A stretch of DNA of 41,865 bases from Pseudomonadota bacterium (GTDB lineage: Bacteria; Myxococcota_A; Polyangia; Polyangiales; Polyangiaceae). This document shows, piece after piece, positions 17,566-25,740 of this stretch; the first letter of the stretch is position 1; the number at the start of each line of letters is the position of its first letter. Made by a program: the position numbers and the translations under genes. Below the pieces are notes generated by a model that worked only from the letters and a program-made list of their open reading frames with translations, searched no databases and had not been told where the DNA came from. The stretch spans positions 1 to 41,865 of the forward strand of contig JAEYYX010000081.1 of NCBI GenBank assembly GCA_023428245.1, read 5' to 3'.

Positions 17566-18729
17566 TCACCGCGAGAGCAAGGATTCGACAAACTCGCGGA
17601 GGCAACCCTCACCACCCTTGGCCTCGCAGATTCGGTGCGAAATAGCGCGAATCTGAGCGTGGGCGTCTCGCGGGCACGCAGCCAAGCCGACGCGCTTCAT
17701 GACCTCGAGATCATTGAGATCGTCCCCGATATACGCGACTTGATCGAAGGAAAGGCCGAGCTCCGCGAGGAGTTTCGTGACGACGAAGAGCTTGTCGGAT
17801 GCGCCGAGCTCGACGCGCGTAATCTTCAGCTTCTCTGCGCGCTTCAAGACGATGTTGGAGCTTTCACCGGTTACGATCGCAATCTCGCGCCCGGACTCCC
17901 GCCAAAGCTGCACGCCCATCCCATCACGCGTATTGAACTTCTTGAGGAGGTCGCCATCCGGGCCGTAGTACATCCCGGCATCAGTCAGGACACCGTCGAC
18001 GTCCGTGATGAGCAAGCGGATATTGGCGACGGCCCCCCCCCCTTTTTCTGCTCCTGGCCCCGCGCGACCATGGACAAGCGCTTCGAGAATCTCCCAATCG
18101 TCAGGCGTATCGATCTCGACCGCCGTATGCCCAGGCATCTTCCAGTACGCCACCTGACCGTGGAGGCGGCTCTTGGATTTCAAGAGTCCTTCCCGAGAGC
18201 AGATATAGAAGGCGCCGTTTTCGACCAACTCACCGCTCCAGTCTTGGCGACGGGGCCTTTGACCGGGATCGTAGTTCGCGGCCACCGCCGTCCCGTCCCC
18301 CTGGTCGCTCCAACGAAATCTGTGCTCGTGGGTCACGGTAACGAGTGAGTCGGAGTTCGTCTTACGGAGCTGTGCGATTGCACCGCTCAAGTCCGAAGAA
18401 GTCGTGAGAGGGCTTGTAGCCTGGATGAGCACGACGGTGTCGAACGAGTGCCCTGCGGCAAAATGCAGCATGGCCGACTCAGTGCTCGCCGTGTCTGTCG
18501 CCGTTTCCGGGGGTCGATCGATTGCGATCACGCGCTCGTCACCAAACGCCCGGGCGCAGGCCCGAATTTCCTCGCTGTCGCTCGCGACGTAGACCCGGTC
18601 GATTTCCGGGCAATCCACCGCGGCCTGTAAGGTCCAATGGAGAAGGGGCCGCCCACCGAGCGGACGGATGTTCTTACCGGGGATTGATTTGGACCCGCCC
18701 CGCACGGGGATAAATGCGACCGTGTTCAT
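17566..18729 (-). CDS. neuA: N-acylneuraminate cytidylyltransferase fused to a KdsC-like phosphatase
   Basis: 387 residues. Residues 1-225 are a CMP-nonulosonate synthetase: FIPVRGGSKSIPGKNIRPLG at 6-25, YVASDSEEI at 47-55, LIQATSPL at 101-108, ENGAFYI at 170-176 and VEIDTPDDW at 204-212. Residues 237-387 are a HAD phosphatase of the KdsC type: LLITDVDGVLTD at 239-250, IVTGESS at 285-291 and YIGDDLNDL at 333-341. Fusion of the two is known in some bacteria and in animal CMAS. The phosphatase would suit a pathway that goes through a 9-phosphate intermediate. The start is ATG at 18729; the frame extends to 18843, but that part overlaps the divergent promoter. A G10 run lies exactly in the linker. 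It is convergent with the acyltransferase and divergent from neuB. Confidence 0.9.
   Translation of the reverse strand: MNTVAFIPVRGGSKSIPGKNIRPLGGRPLLHWTLQAAVDCPEIDRVYVASDSEEIRACARAFGDERVIAIDRPPETATDTASTESAMLHFAAGHSFDTVVLIQATSPLTTSSDLSGAIAQLRKTNSDSLVTVTHEHRFRWSDQGDGTAVAANYDPGQRPRRQDWSGELVENGAFYICSREGLLKSKSRLHGQVAYWKMPGHTAVEIDTPDDWEILEALVHGRAGPGAEKGGGAVANIRLLITDVDGVLTDAGMYYGPDGDLLKKFNTRDGMGVQLWRESGREIAIVTGESSNIVLKRAEKLKITRVELGASDKLFVVTKLLAELGLSFDQVAYIGDDLNDLEVMKRVGLAACPRDAHAQIRAISHRICEAKGGEGCLREFVESLLSR
18033..18042 (-). repeat. G10 homopolymer in the linker of the neuA-kdsC fusion
   Basis: On the coding strand five A are followed by ten G (Glu-Lys-Gly-Gly-Gly-Ala, residues 228-233), precisely between the cytidylyltransferase and phosphatase domains. 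A change of one G would keep the first enzyme and lose the second. The A-then-G order also suits polymerase or ribosome slippage. Confidence 0.75.
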
Positions 18730-18851
18730 AGGCACCGATGGAAGCGGCTCATAGAATGGACGCGCTTGTCTGTCATGGCCGAACCGGTTGCGCGAGCTTC
18801 GGCGCTGTGCAAGCCTGCGCCCCCTGGCCGAGCAATCGGTCACTGCTAACG

Positions 18852-18858
18852 AGAAGGA
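18852..18858 (+). promoter_or_regulatory. Ribosome-binding site that fixes a GTG start for neuB
   Basis: AGAAGGA lies 8 nt before the GTG at 18867. The open frame begins far upstream at 18738, but family homology starts only a few residues after this GTG. The 137-nt gap between the divergent neuA and neuB starts (18730-18866) should hold both promoters; I cannot pick out their -10 boxes. Confidence 0.6.
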
Positions 18859-18866
18859 ACGACAAA

Positions 18867-19736
18867 GTGGGTTACGAAGTATCTTTGGGCGGACGCTTGG
18901 TGGGTGATGGACATCCCACTTACATCATCGCGGAAATCGGTCTGAACCATAACGGTGACGTCCAAATCGCAAAGCAGCTGATCGACATCGCTGCGGTCTT
19001 CGGTTGTGACGCCGTGAAGTTCCAGAAGCGGACCCCCGAGCTCTGCGTCCCGAAGGACCAGCAGAACGTCATGCGGGATACACCCTGGGGCCGCATGACG
19101 TATCTCGAGTATCGACACAAGGTCGAGTTTGGGCTCGAGGAGTACCGTCAGATCGACGCTCACTGTAAGGAAAAGAAGATCCAGTGGTTCGCGTCCTGCT
19201 GGGACGAGCCGTCTGTCGACTTCATGGAGCAGTTCAATCCTCCTGTTTACAAGGTGGCGTCAGCCTCTCTGACTGACGATGCCCTCTTGAAGAAGAAGAT
19301 CTCCACTGGTCGCCCGATCATCTGCTCGACCGGTATGTCGACGATGACCGAAATTGAGCACGCGGTGAACCTCTTCCCGCGCGACCGCCTCATCATCTTG
19401 CACGCCACGAGCACCTATCCGTGCAAGCCGAGCGAGATCAACCTCCGCATGATCCAAACCTTGGGAGAGCATTTCAAGATTCCCGTCGGGTACTCGGGCC
19501 ACGAAGTGGGTCTGCAGATCTCCATCGCCGCCGCCGCTCTCGGCGCCGTGGCGATCGAGCGACACATCACCCTCGATCGCACGATGTGGGGCTCTGATCA
19601 GGCGGCCTCCCTTGAGCCCTCTGGCCTCCAGAAGCTCGTTCGTGATGTTCGCGTCGTAGAGCAAGCGCTCGGCGACGGCATCAAGAAGGTCTACGAGTCA
19701 GAGCTGCCGGTTCGAGCGAAGCTCCGCCGCGTCTAA
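18867..19736 (+). CDS. neuB: N-acetylneuraminate/nonulosonate synthase, short form without the SAF domain
   Basis: 289 residues. The enzyme condenses phosphoenolpyruvate with an N-acyl hexosamine (or its 6-phosphate) to a nine-carbon sialic-type acid. The TIM-barrel core is complete: IIAEIGLNHNGD at 20-31, CDAVKFQKR, WFASCWDE, ICSTGMST, HATSTYPCKPSEINL, GYSGHEVG and ERHITLDRTMWGSDQAASLE. Canonical NeuB proteins have about 340-350 residues, and the last 60-70 form an antifreeze-like SAF domain that places an Arg in the partner's active site. Here the protein stops right after the barrel (LPVRAKLRRV). No SAF-like frame follows in the 48 nt before the next gene. It is divergent from neuA and followed by a polysialyltransferase-like gene. 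Confidence 0.87.
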   Translation: MGYEVSLGGRLVGDGHPTYIIAEIGLNHNGDVQIAKQLIDIAAVFGCDAVKFQKRTPELCVPKDQQNVMRDTPWGRMTYLEYRHKVEFGLEEYRQIDAHCKEKKIQWFASCWDEPSVDFMEQFNPPVYKVASASLTDDALLKKKISTGRPIICSTGMSTMTEIEHAVNLFPRDRLIILHATSTYPCKPSEINLRMIQTLGEHFKIPVGYSGHEVGLQISIAAAALGAVAIERHITLDRTMWGSDQAASLEPSGLQKLVRDVRVVEQALGDGIKKVYESELPVRAKLRRV

Positions 19737-19784
19737 CCCCGCGAGTTTGCCGCAAGCACGACCATCTCAGTCAGAGGGCCGCAC

Positions 19785-20831
19785 TTGCCGCAAACTGCTC
19801 ACATATTTGTTTGTTACGGCAGCGTCTCCTTTGACGCTGCCCTCCGCATCGCTGAGGCTTCGAGGATCCCTCCTCAAAGCCTCTTCGTTCTTTGTCTGTT
19901 CAACGCGAACCTCCACTCCTGGCCCAAACAAGCTCACGTGTACAGCTTGAATGCTCGCGCTTATCCCGAGTGGACGCGGTCCTTCCGTATCGCGCGCTGG
20001 TACCGCCGGATTCTCCGGGACCTCGAGAGCGCGAAATCCGGAACTTGGCACGTCTATGTGCCCCATCCCTTTGAGATCCCTGCGAACGATCTCCTCTATT
20101 CCAATCCGCATGTTGAGCGTCGGGTGCTCTTGCCGGATGGAATGATCAACTACCTCCCGACGCCCGCGCTACCGCAGGAGCTCGTCGGCCGAGTCCGCTA
20201 CTGTCTCCGCGTCTTTCTCAAAGTTCTCGCTGCCGCCGCTGTGGGCCTACGGTACCGACCGCTTCTCAGCGGCTCTCTGACACAGGCTGAAAGCTTCCCC
20301 TACGACAGCGCCTGGGCCCCTTCGACGATGGGCTTTCGTGCGCCACCGTGCGGGGTCACACGTCTCCCGCAGAACGATATGGGGCCGCCTGCCGAGGAGA
20401 GGCACGCCGCCCTGTTCCTCGACCAGGAGCTCAGCGAACTTGTCAATCCTAGCCTCGAAAGTGCTCTCCGGGCCCGACTCCACGAGTTGCTCGAGGAGCT
20501 GGACGGGGAGGTTTACTACCGTGCCCATCCTCGCGGGATCGATCGGTCCAAGTCCTTTCCATTCACCGAAAATGTAAGCCAGGCCGTCAGTGCAGAGGAA
20601 GTATTGCATTCCCTGCCCATCGCAACGCTCATCGGCTTCTACTCGACCCCTCTCCTCTTTCACCAGGAAGGGGTTCGTCGGATCGCCGTCCTGCCTCCTC
20701 CCGACGCCAGCGGTGTCAGAAAGAGACGCCTGCTGGCGGACCTTCGGGAGGCTCTCTCGTCGTCCGGTGTCGAGGTTCTCTCGATTGCGATCGCTGACAG
20801 CCGCACCGGGCCGCCGTCATGGCATATGTGA
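19785..20831 (+). CDS. Polysialyltransferase-like GT-B enzyme
   Basis: 348 residues, no membrane span. It has the spaced motifs described for bacterial sialyltransferases (GT38/GT52 group): LLPDGMINY at 115-123 (in the place of D/E-D/E-G), YYRAHPRG with the HP pair at 244-251 and IGFYSTPLLF with the S-T pair at 283-292. The start is TTG, with AGAGGG about 7 nt upstream. It lies 48 nt after neuB on the same strand, which supports transfer of a nonulosonic acid from the CMP-sugar. Overall similarity to known polysialyltransferases is weak by eye, so a related Kdo or polyol-phosphate transferase is possible. It ends 29 nt from the convergent GT-C gene. Confidence 0.6.
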   Translation: MPQTAHIFVCYGSVSFDAALRIAEASRIPPQSLFVLCLFNANLHSWPKQAHVYSLNARAYPEWTRSFRIARWYRRILRDLESAKSGTWHVYVPHPFEIPANDLLYSNPHVERRVLLPDGMINYLPTPALPQELVGRVRYCLRVFLKVLAAAAVGLRYRPLLSGSLTQAESFPYDSAWAPSTMGFRAPPCGVTRLPQNDMGPPAEERHAALFLDQELSELVNPSLESALRARLHELLEELDGEVYYRAHPRGIDRSKSFPFTENVSQAVSAEEVLHSLPIATLIGFYSTPLLFHQEGVRRIAVLPPPDASGVRKRRLLADLREALSSSGVEVLSIAIADSRTGPPSWHM

Positions 20832-20860
20832 GGTAACTCTCCTGCCGTGTCGCCCGGACT

Positions 20861-22519
20861 CTAAAGATCTACGACGAAGAACTTGGGATTGCCCTTGAGG
20901 ACATGGTATCTTGCGCCCCATTGCCCCCCCTTCCTGGTCTTCACATCGTTCCTTCCAAACACTTGGAGCGACGAGCGGTGGGCCTTTGATTTGCTTCCGC
21001 TGAAGACAGGAACGAGAGCCACCGCGCCCGGGTGCCGCGCTCGAAGTGCCTGAAGGTCGGTCTCCAGGGCGGCGTAGCGGGTGACCTTGAACTTCGAGGG
21101 AAAAGTCCGGGGGTCCAGTTCCAATTCATTCGGCACCAAGACCCTCCCGCCCGACGGACGCTGCTCGGTGAGCCAGGTCACAACCTGCCGCCTCGAATCG
21201 TCAGATCCAACGACCCGTTTCTCGTATGCGCTAAACGGAAATGTACTGAGCGCCAAAGCCAGAACGACGGCCGGCGCCACGACCAACCACCGACCATTGA
21301 GTCGAGGCCTGCTTTTCGTCCACTCTGTCAGCTTCTGTCCGGCGTAAAGCGTCCCTATCGCCGCAAAGACAGGCACCATCAACTGCAGGATCAAAAGGTT
21401 CCGGTCGAAAAACGCCCGCTGTTTGGACATGTAGAGCCAAAGCAGCAGCGGGTAGAGAACAAACACCGTTGTAGAGAGCGCCCTCAGGCGCACCGCTTTC
21501 CACAAGCCGAACGCGGCGAGACCCGCCACCCCAAGACCGTAGTTCGTCGTCATGGTCCCGGCATAGGCCGCGAACATCGGGAGCCCGGCCTCCACGAAGT
21601 GACGTGCATTCGGCTTTTGACCGGGTTGATGACCGACGGTGTAGTGGAGCGCCTCTCCAGCGGCGGACCAGGCGAACGCCGGAAGATCCAAGAGCGCATA
21701 GGGCGTCGTGATGAGGAATGTCACCACAGAGCTGACGACGAGCAGGAGCGAGGTCGAGAGCCAATGCGCGCGATAGCGCGCCGCCACCACCACGAAGGCA
21801 GGAGCGAATATTGGATAGTAGTTGTACTTGGTGCCCAGGCAGAACCCGACTGCCACCCCAGCAAGGACCCCGAAAATGTGCGGCTTTGTCTGTCGCGGAT
21901 GCAGAACGAAATAGCTCAGCGCGCACACGTTCGCGAAACATCCGATCATGTCTACGTTCAGATAACGGACAGCTAGCGCGAGGTAGAGTGGCGAAAGAAG
22001 CCCGAGGCCCAGGGTAAGCAGTGCAACTAGGTTTCCTGGGCTCATGCCGTAGGGCGCCCCTTCCCTTCGGTCACCACTGCCCTGGACAAAGTGGCGAGCC
22101 ACGAATGCGCACAGAACGAGCGAAGCGAGCGACAGCACGACGTAAATCTGACGTACCGTTCGAATCATCGTCGACGACGAGTAGTAAGGGAACCCTCCTT
22201 CATGGAGCTTCTCCAGGTCAGGAAGCTTGCCGTGCATGCCCTCGCGCAAGAGGCCCAAGGCGAACCCAGCCGTGTTCAAATAGGCCATCACAGACGGCTT
22301 CGTGAAACGGTGAGGATTCAGGTCGCCGGTCTTGAGGATCCTGATGGATTGCTGCGTCCAAACATGCTCATCGATGTGCACGCAATAGGGCAGCATCCGA
22401 TCGACCGCCTGCATCCTCGTTTGGTAGCCCACCCCGAGCAGAATCACCCCGAATACCAGCGGCAGAACCGGCCACCGCCGCAGCCACGCCCTCAGCTGAA
22501 GTGCCCACGCATGAAACAT
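20861..22519 (-). CDS. GT-C membrane glycosyltransferase (PMT/ArnT-like, GT39 group), first paralogue
   Basis: About 552 residues with around ten membrane helices. Such enzymes use polyprenyl-phosphate sugars at the outer face of the inner membrane. After the first helix comes a periplasmic loop with HIDEHVW (D50, E51), where GT-C enzymes carry their catalytic acid, followed by ILKTGDLNPHRFTKPSVM. The last 130 residues form a soluble periplasmic domain. The start at 22519 was chosen over 22618 because it aligns with the start of the paralogue at 31850-33514, which also places D50 and E51 at identical positions. It is transcribed leftwards, downstream of the metalloprotease gene, and ends in a convergent pair with the polysialyltransferase-like gene. 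A C7 run lies at 20924-20930 near its 3' end. Confidence 0.78.
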   Translation of the reverse strand: MFHAWALQLRAWLRRWPVLPLVFGVILLGVGYQTRMQAVDRMLPYCVHIDEHVWTQQSIRILKTGDLNPHRFTKPSVMAYLNTAGFALGLLREGMHGKLPDLEKLHEGGFPYYSSSTMIRTVRQIYVVLSLASLVLCAFVARHFVQGSGDRREGAPYGMSPGNLVALLTLGLGLLSPLYLALAVRYLNVDMIGCFANVCALSYFVLHPRQTKPHIFGVLAGVAVGFCLGTKYNYYPIFAPAFVVVAARYRAHWLSTSLLLVVSSVVTFLITTPYALLDLPAFAWSAAGEALHYTVGHQPGQKPNARHFVEAGLPMFAAYAGTMTTNYGLGVAGLAAFGLWKAVRLRALSTTVFVLYPLLLWLYMSKQRAFFDRNLLILQLMVPVFAAIGTLYAGQKLTEWTKSRPRLNGRWLVVAPAVVLALALSTFPFSAYEKRVVGSDDSRRQVVTWLTEQRPSGGRVLVPNELELDPRTFPSKFKVTRYAALETDLQALRARHPGAVALVPVFSGSKSKAHRSSLQVFGRNDVKTRKGGQWGARYHVLKGNPKFFVVDL

Positions 22520-22824
22520 CTCCGCCGGGGTACCTGATCCGGCCCATCCGTCAAGCGCTCCGCCAACGCGGAACACGATTCCGCGGCGTTCTTTCGAATG
22601 AGCCGGAATCGCGCGCATCGCCTGCGGGGTCGACGGCTCCGCGAAGGGGCGCCGACCGTGGCAACACTCGCACGGCGGACAACCGCTGTTCTCGCCCCGG
22701 TCGGCATCGTCTCGCTCCGGCCGGCGGCGGGTTCCCGAAACGCACCCGGCGCAAGACTACCGATTCGGCAAAGCACGCGCGTTTTCGCGCGATCAGGTTG
22801 CGATCCGTTTCGCCCCTCATCCAA
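22520..22824 (-). terminator. Gap with a perfect GC hairpin after the metalloprotease gene
   Basis: The only structure I see in these 305 bases is a perfect 6-bp stem CGCGCG with a four-base loop (22776-22791), about 35 nt beyond the protease stop codon. On the minus strand a short TGCTTTGCC follows, so termination would be weak. No gene is supported here. The rest should hold the promoter of the GT-C gene, but I cannot place it. Confidence 0.35.
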
Positions 22825-24168
22825 TCACATTATCGATATGGCGATCGCGGTCCATTGAGCGTCATTCACAATGACCGTACCGGCCCCAAACGCCTCTCGA
22901 TCGTTCCACTTGATGTGAGCCGCATAGCCAATCGGGCCCGCAAGAACGATCTGATTCGCGTAGAGGACGGGCGTGTTACCAAGCGGGAGCGGTACCGAGG
23001 CACCATGCCAAGCCCAGGTAACGCCTGAACCTTCCCACCAAGGCGACGCACCTCGGGACGACCACTCATCTTGAATCGATCCGTTGCTTCGAAGCAGCCG
23101 CTTGTCGCTCAACGCGAAACACCCTTCATGGCAGGCGATCTCGAGAGGCTCTGCGCGGGGGTAGAGAATCTCTGCGCCGAGAGCGTCGAAAGGTGTCAGG
23201 AGATAGTCGCCCGGCGTGTCGCGCCCGTTGCAATAGTTCATCACAGACCGATCATCATATTTCGTGAGCGCTTTGGCCTCCGGGTCCGGACCAACGTTCC
23301 AAAGGACTTCCTTGACCGCGTCCTTTTCGGCTGCGTTGAGCGTCTGCCAGCCTGTTACCGGGACAGCAGGGCTGAGGCACTCGTTATAATTTGCCGCGGA
23401 GCAACTGCCGTCCTCGCAGGCCTCACAAGCGGCGACGACACTTGCGACCCAGGAGCACGTCAATGCACCTGGCCGTTGGTGTTCGTGATCAAGCCCTATG
23501 CCGTGACCGACTTCATGCGCCGCGGTGAGGGGGATCCACTCGAGGTGACTCGTGCTGAATGTGCAGGACTTTCCTCGCCCCATACCGCAGACAGCCGGAC
23601 CCTCTCGGGTCAGCTGAACCACTAGCACCTCTTCTCTATTCGGATTTAGGGGGCACAGGCCTTCATCCTCAAAGTGCAAGCCGCTCGCGAGCTCCCAGGT
23701 GTCGCGAAGAGCGCTCATCGTCAGAGCAGCCGCTTGCGCAAAGGTGCTGCTCGGACCGGCAGCGTCGACCTCGCAATCAGCCGTCGCGCTACTGCATGAG
23801 ACTCCTGAGTCGCAAACCTTGGGACCTGCGCAGGCCCCCTCGTCGCAGTCCGCGTTCGTGACACACGGCGTCCAGTTACTGCAGCGCTTCGCACACGTGA
23901 CGTCGTTCATGAAGCAGATGGGAATTTCGTGGTCCCAAAGCTCCGCGTCGCCCCGTCGAGCTAAATGACCTCGCGCCGTTCTGACATCCCCGCCGCCATC
24001 TACCGCGCGCACCATCGAATCACCCTCCTCATCAGACGCCACTCCGACCGCGCATCCCAGCAAAGCCAAGACACCAGCAGAAACTCCTAGCAAGTGGCTC
24101 GCCCTCAGGGCCTGGCGCCGTGAAAACCTGTCCATTCGAATCTTCTCCTTTTCATAGAAATTTTTCAT
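22825..24168 (-). CDS. Secreted astacin/matrixin-like metalloprotease lipoprotein
   Basis: 447 residues. The N-terminus has a twin-Arg-like SRRQALRA, a hydrophobic stretch and the lipobox LLGC (Cys39), which predicts a lipid anchor. A Cys-rich insert (residues 92-132) precedes the metzincin domain with the zinc site HEVGHGIGLDHEH (H218, E219, H222, H228) and the Met-turn SVMNYC near 310. The last 110 residues form a separate C-terminal domain with RLLRSNGSIQDEWSSRGASPWW, shared with the two other metzincin-like genes of the window. Two good starts exist: ATG at 24168 after GGAGGAGCGGCA, and ATG at 24135 after AAGGAGA. I took the first. It probably cleaves extracellular protein. Upstream lie a toxin-antitoxin remnant and a broken paralogue. 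Confidence 0.83.
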   Translation of the reverse strand: MKNFYEKEKIRMDRFSRRQALRASHLLGVSAGVLALLGCAVGVASDEEGDSMVRAVDGGGDVRTARGHLARRGDAELWDHEIPICFMNDVTCAKRCSNWTPCVTNADCDEGACAGPKVCDSGVSCSSATADCEVDAAGPSSTFAQAAALTMSALRDTWELASGLHFEDEGLCPLNPNREEVLVVQLTREGPAVCGMGRGKSCTFSTSHLEWIPLTAAHEVGHGIGLDHEHQRPGALTCSWVASVVAACEACEDGSCSAANYNECLSPAVPVTGWQTLNAAEKDAVKEVLWNVGPDPEAKALTKYDDRSVMNYCNGRDTPGDYLLTPFDALGAEILYPRAEPLEIACHEGCFALSDKRLLRSNGSIQDEWSSRGASPWWEGSGVTWAWHGASVPLPLGNTPVLYANQIVLAGPIGYAAHIKWNDREAFGAGTVIVNDAQWTAIAISIM

Positions 24169-24543
24169 TGCCGCTCCTCCACCGGGAAGGACCGTCCGCC
24201 CGATAGCCAAACGAACCTTGAGCCGGCTTCCCGATCACTCAACGCGAGCGATGGGCTGTACTGAGGGAAACCCGCCGAAATTGATCAAGATCCGTCCACC
24301 GGGCAATCCGTAGACATGAGCCGAGCGGATGTGAGAACTCGCCCAGCAAGAACTCTCACATCTCCACAGCCGGCCAACAAACAGCAAACTCTATGCCACG
24401 CGAATTCGGCGCTTCGTCCGGCACGGGTCGTTAAATATTGTCGAATTTCGGAGATGCTCGAAATGCTTTGAGCTGCGCCTCCGCGAAGCAGCCGACCAGA
24501 TGCGGACAGTTTGAATCGGGTTCGAACGCACGCGAACAGCCGC
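24169..24543. other. Gene-poor stretch upstream of the metalloprotease
   Basis: Apart from the protease ribosome-binding site (GGAGGAG just left of 24180) I see no supported gene here. Several small open frames lack any recognisable motif. The base composition is more AT-rich around 24380-24450 than in the flanks, which fits decayed foreign DNA. The protease promoter should lie in this stretch. Confidence 0.4.
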
Positions 24544-24669
24544 ATGAGGCGGGGGCACGCCGCTGATGATATGCTCAGCCTCTGTTCGCACCTCGAGCCG
24601 GAGGAGATCCGGGCCGCCCTCGAGTACACCGCCTGGCACACGCAAGAGGATGAGCTTTCGCTAACGTGA
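24544..24669 (+). pseudogene. Remnant of a DUF433 antitoxin gene (C-terminal part)
   Basis: 42 codons, with LEPEEIRAALEYTAWHTQED at residues 18-37, match the typical end of DUF433 proteins (a helix of the form HLT-EDIRAALAYAA). An upstream stop at 24469-24471 and the lack of the usual GKPVIRGTRI start show that the N-terminal half is lost or decayed. The gene ends in GTGA, overlapping a following GTG start, the usual coupling to a DUF5615 PIN-like toxin. Identification is from memory of family motifs. Confidence 0.45.
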
Positions 24670-24705
24670 AGCTCTTGATCGACACGATCGGAGATCCCCG
24701 GAGAC
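24666..24705 (+). pseudogene. N-terminal stub of a DUF5615-type (PIN-like) toxin gene
   Basis: VKLLIDTIG, starting at the GTG that overlaps the DUF433 stop, resembles the first beta strand of DUF5615/PIN-like toxins (MKLLIDxN, with the first active-site Asp). After about ten codons the resemblance stops, and the strand soon enters the antisense of the metalloprotease pseudogene. It would be the broken partner of the DUF433 remnant. Confidence 0.3.
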
Positions 24706-24729
24706 CCGGCGCCGAGCTGATGGCGAGGG

Positions 24730-25740
24730 CTAAAGCATCGCCGTCGCAATCGCGGTCCACATCGCGTTACTCTTGTGAACTTGCCCAGCCCCGGAAACAT
24801 TCGCGCCGTTCATTTCAACCGTCGCTGAGTACGCTACGCTACTCGAACCGCTCGGCAATTGACTTGCTGACAGGCTTTCGGAGCCAAGTACGGCAGACGA
24901 ATTTGCAGTCCAAGCAATTGAACTCTCCCACCAGGGTTGAGCCTCTCGCGCCGACCATTCGTTCGTAAGCACCCCGTCAGACCGGACAAACCTCGTCGTC
25001 TCTCCAGAAAAACACGCCCCCTTGCATGATACGGAGAGCACTCGATTCGTTGGGTACGCTATTTCAGCCCCCAGCGCGTCGAGCCGGCTCATCTTTGCCG
25101 GCGCGCCACAGTAATTCATGATAGACAGCGGGTCGTACGCGGTTGGTGTCGTGTCGCCATCCGATCCCTAGGGAGCGCTGGTGCATGCTACCGGGGTATC
25201 GTGCCGGTTATGCTCGTGGGCCAAACCGATCGCATGACCGAACTCGTGGGTCGACGTAGCCTTGATGCAATCTTCGCGGCTCAAATCGTTAGCAAAGCAC
25301 CTCGTCCATCTGCTCTCTACCCCGGTGGTAAAGTCGAGTTCCATGTCACTCACTCCGTCGGACGGCTGACCTAAACCACCGAACACGACCATCCTGTCCC
25401 CCGGAGTGATCGCGATCCCGGAAAATCCAGTAAGGCCAGTCGGGCAGCTTCCCCAACCGGTGAACTCCAGGTTTGAGACCGTCGGCCAACTTCCCTCAGC
25501 AGCCTCTCTCACCCATTGCTTCTCTTGGGTGAAACCACTTGCAGTCCAACAGACTGGGATCGTCGGATTCGACCAGAGAGCCGAAGCCAGAACGTAGGAC
25601 TCCTGCTCCTTGGACCCAACATGAGCGGTCTCCCCATCGTCTGTGATCTCACCCACGCATCCCGCCGCTGCTGCAGCACCAAGAAGAACGGGGAAGAGTT
25701 GTACCGTCAAAAGAGCTTGCGAGCGCATACGTTTCTTCAT
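24730..25740 (-). pseudogene. Astacin-like metalloprotease lipoprotein interrupted by an in-frame TAG
   Basis: If the TAG at 25168-25170 is read through, the frame encodes about 336 residues in a single phase. The start ATG at 25740 follows CGGAGA; a signal peptide with a Cys in AAAAAGC predicts a lipoprotein. The zinc site is HEFGHAIGLAHEH. The stop then falls between this site and the Met-turn (SIMNYCG), in the loop CTSAP-stop-GSDGD. The C-terminal domain (VLTNEWSAREAQPWW) follows intact. No other stop or frameshift is present, so the mutation is recent, a sequencing error, or a suppressed codon; CAG to TAG is one transition. As read, the 190-residue product would lack the Met-turn and the C-terminal domain. 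It is a paralogue of 22825-24168. Confidence 0.8.

Noticed and set aside
21032..21976. Long plus-strand open frame (314 codons)
   Set aside because: It lies wholly antisense to the GT-C gene, is rich in Arg, Pro and His, and has no motif. It is a high-GC shadow.
24285..24800. Minus-strand open frame (171 codons) between the proteases
   Set aside because: It has no recognisable domain and is antisense to the DUF433-like remnant. It also overlaps the protease pseudogene in another frame.
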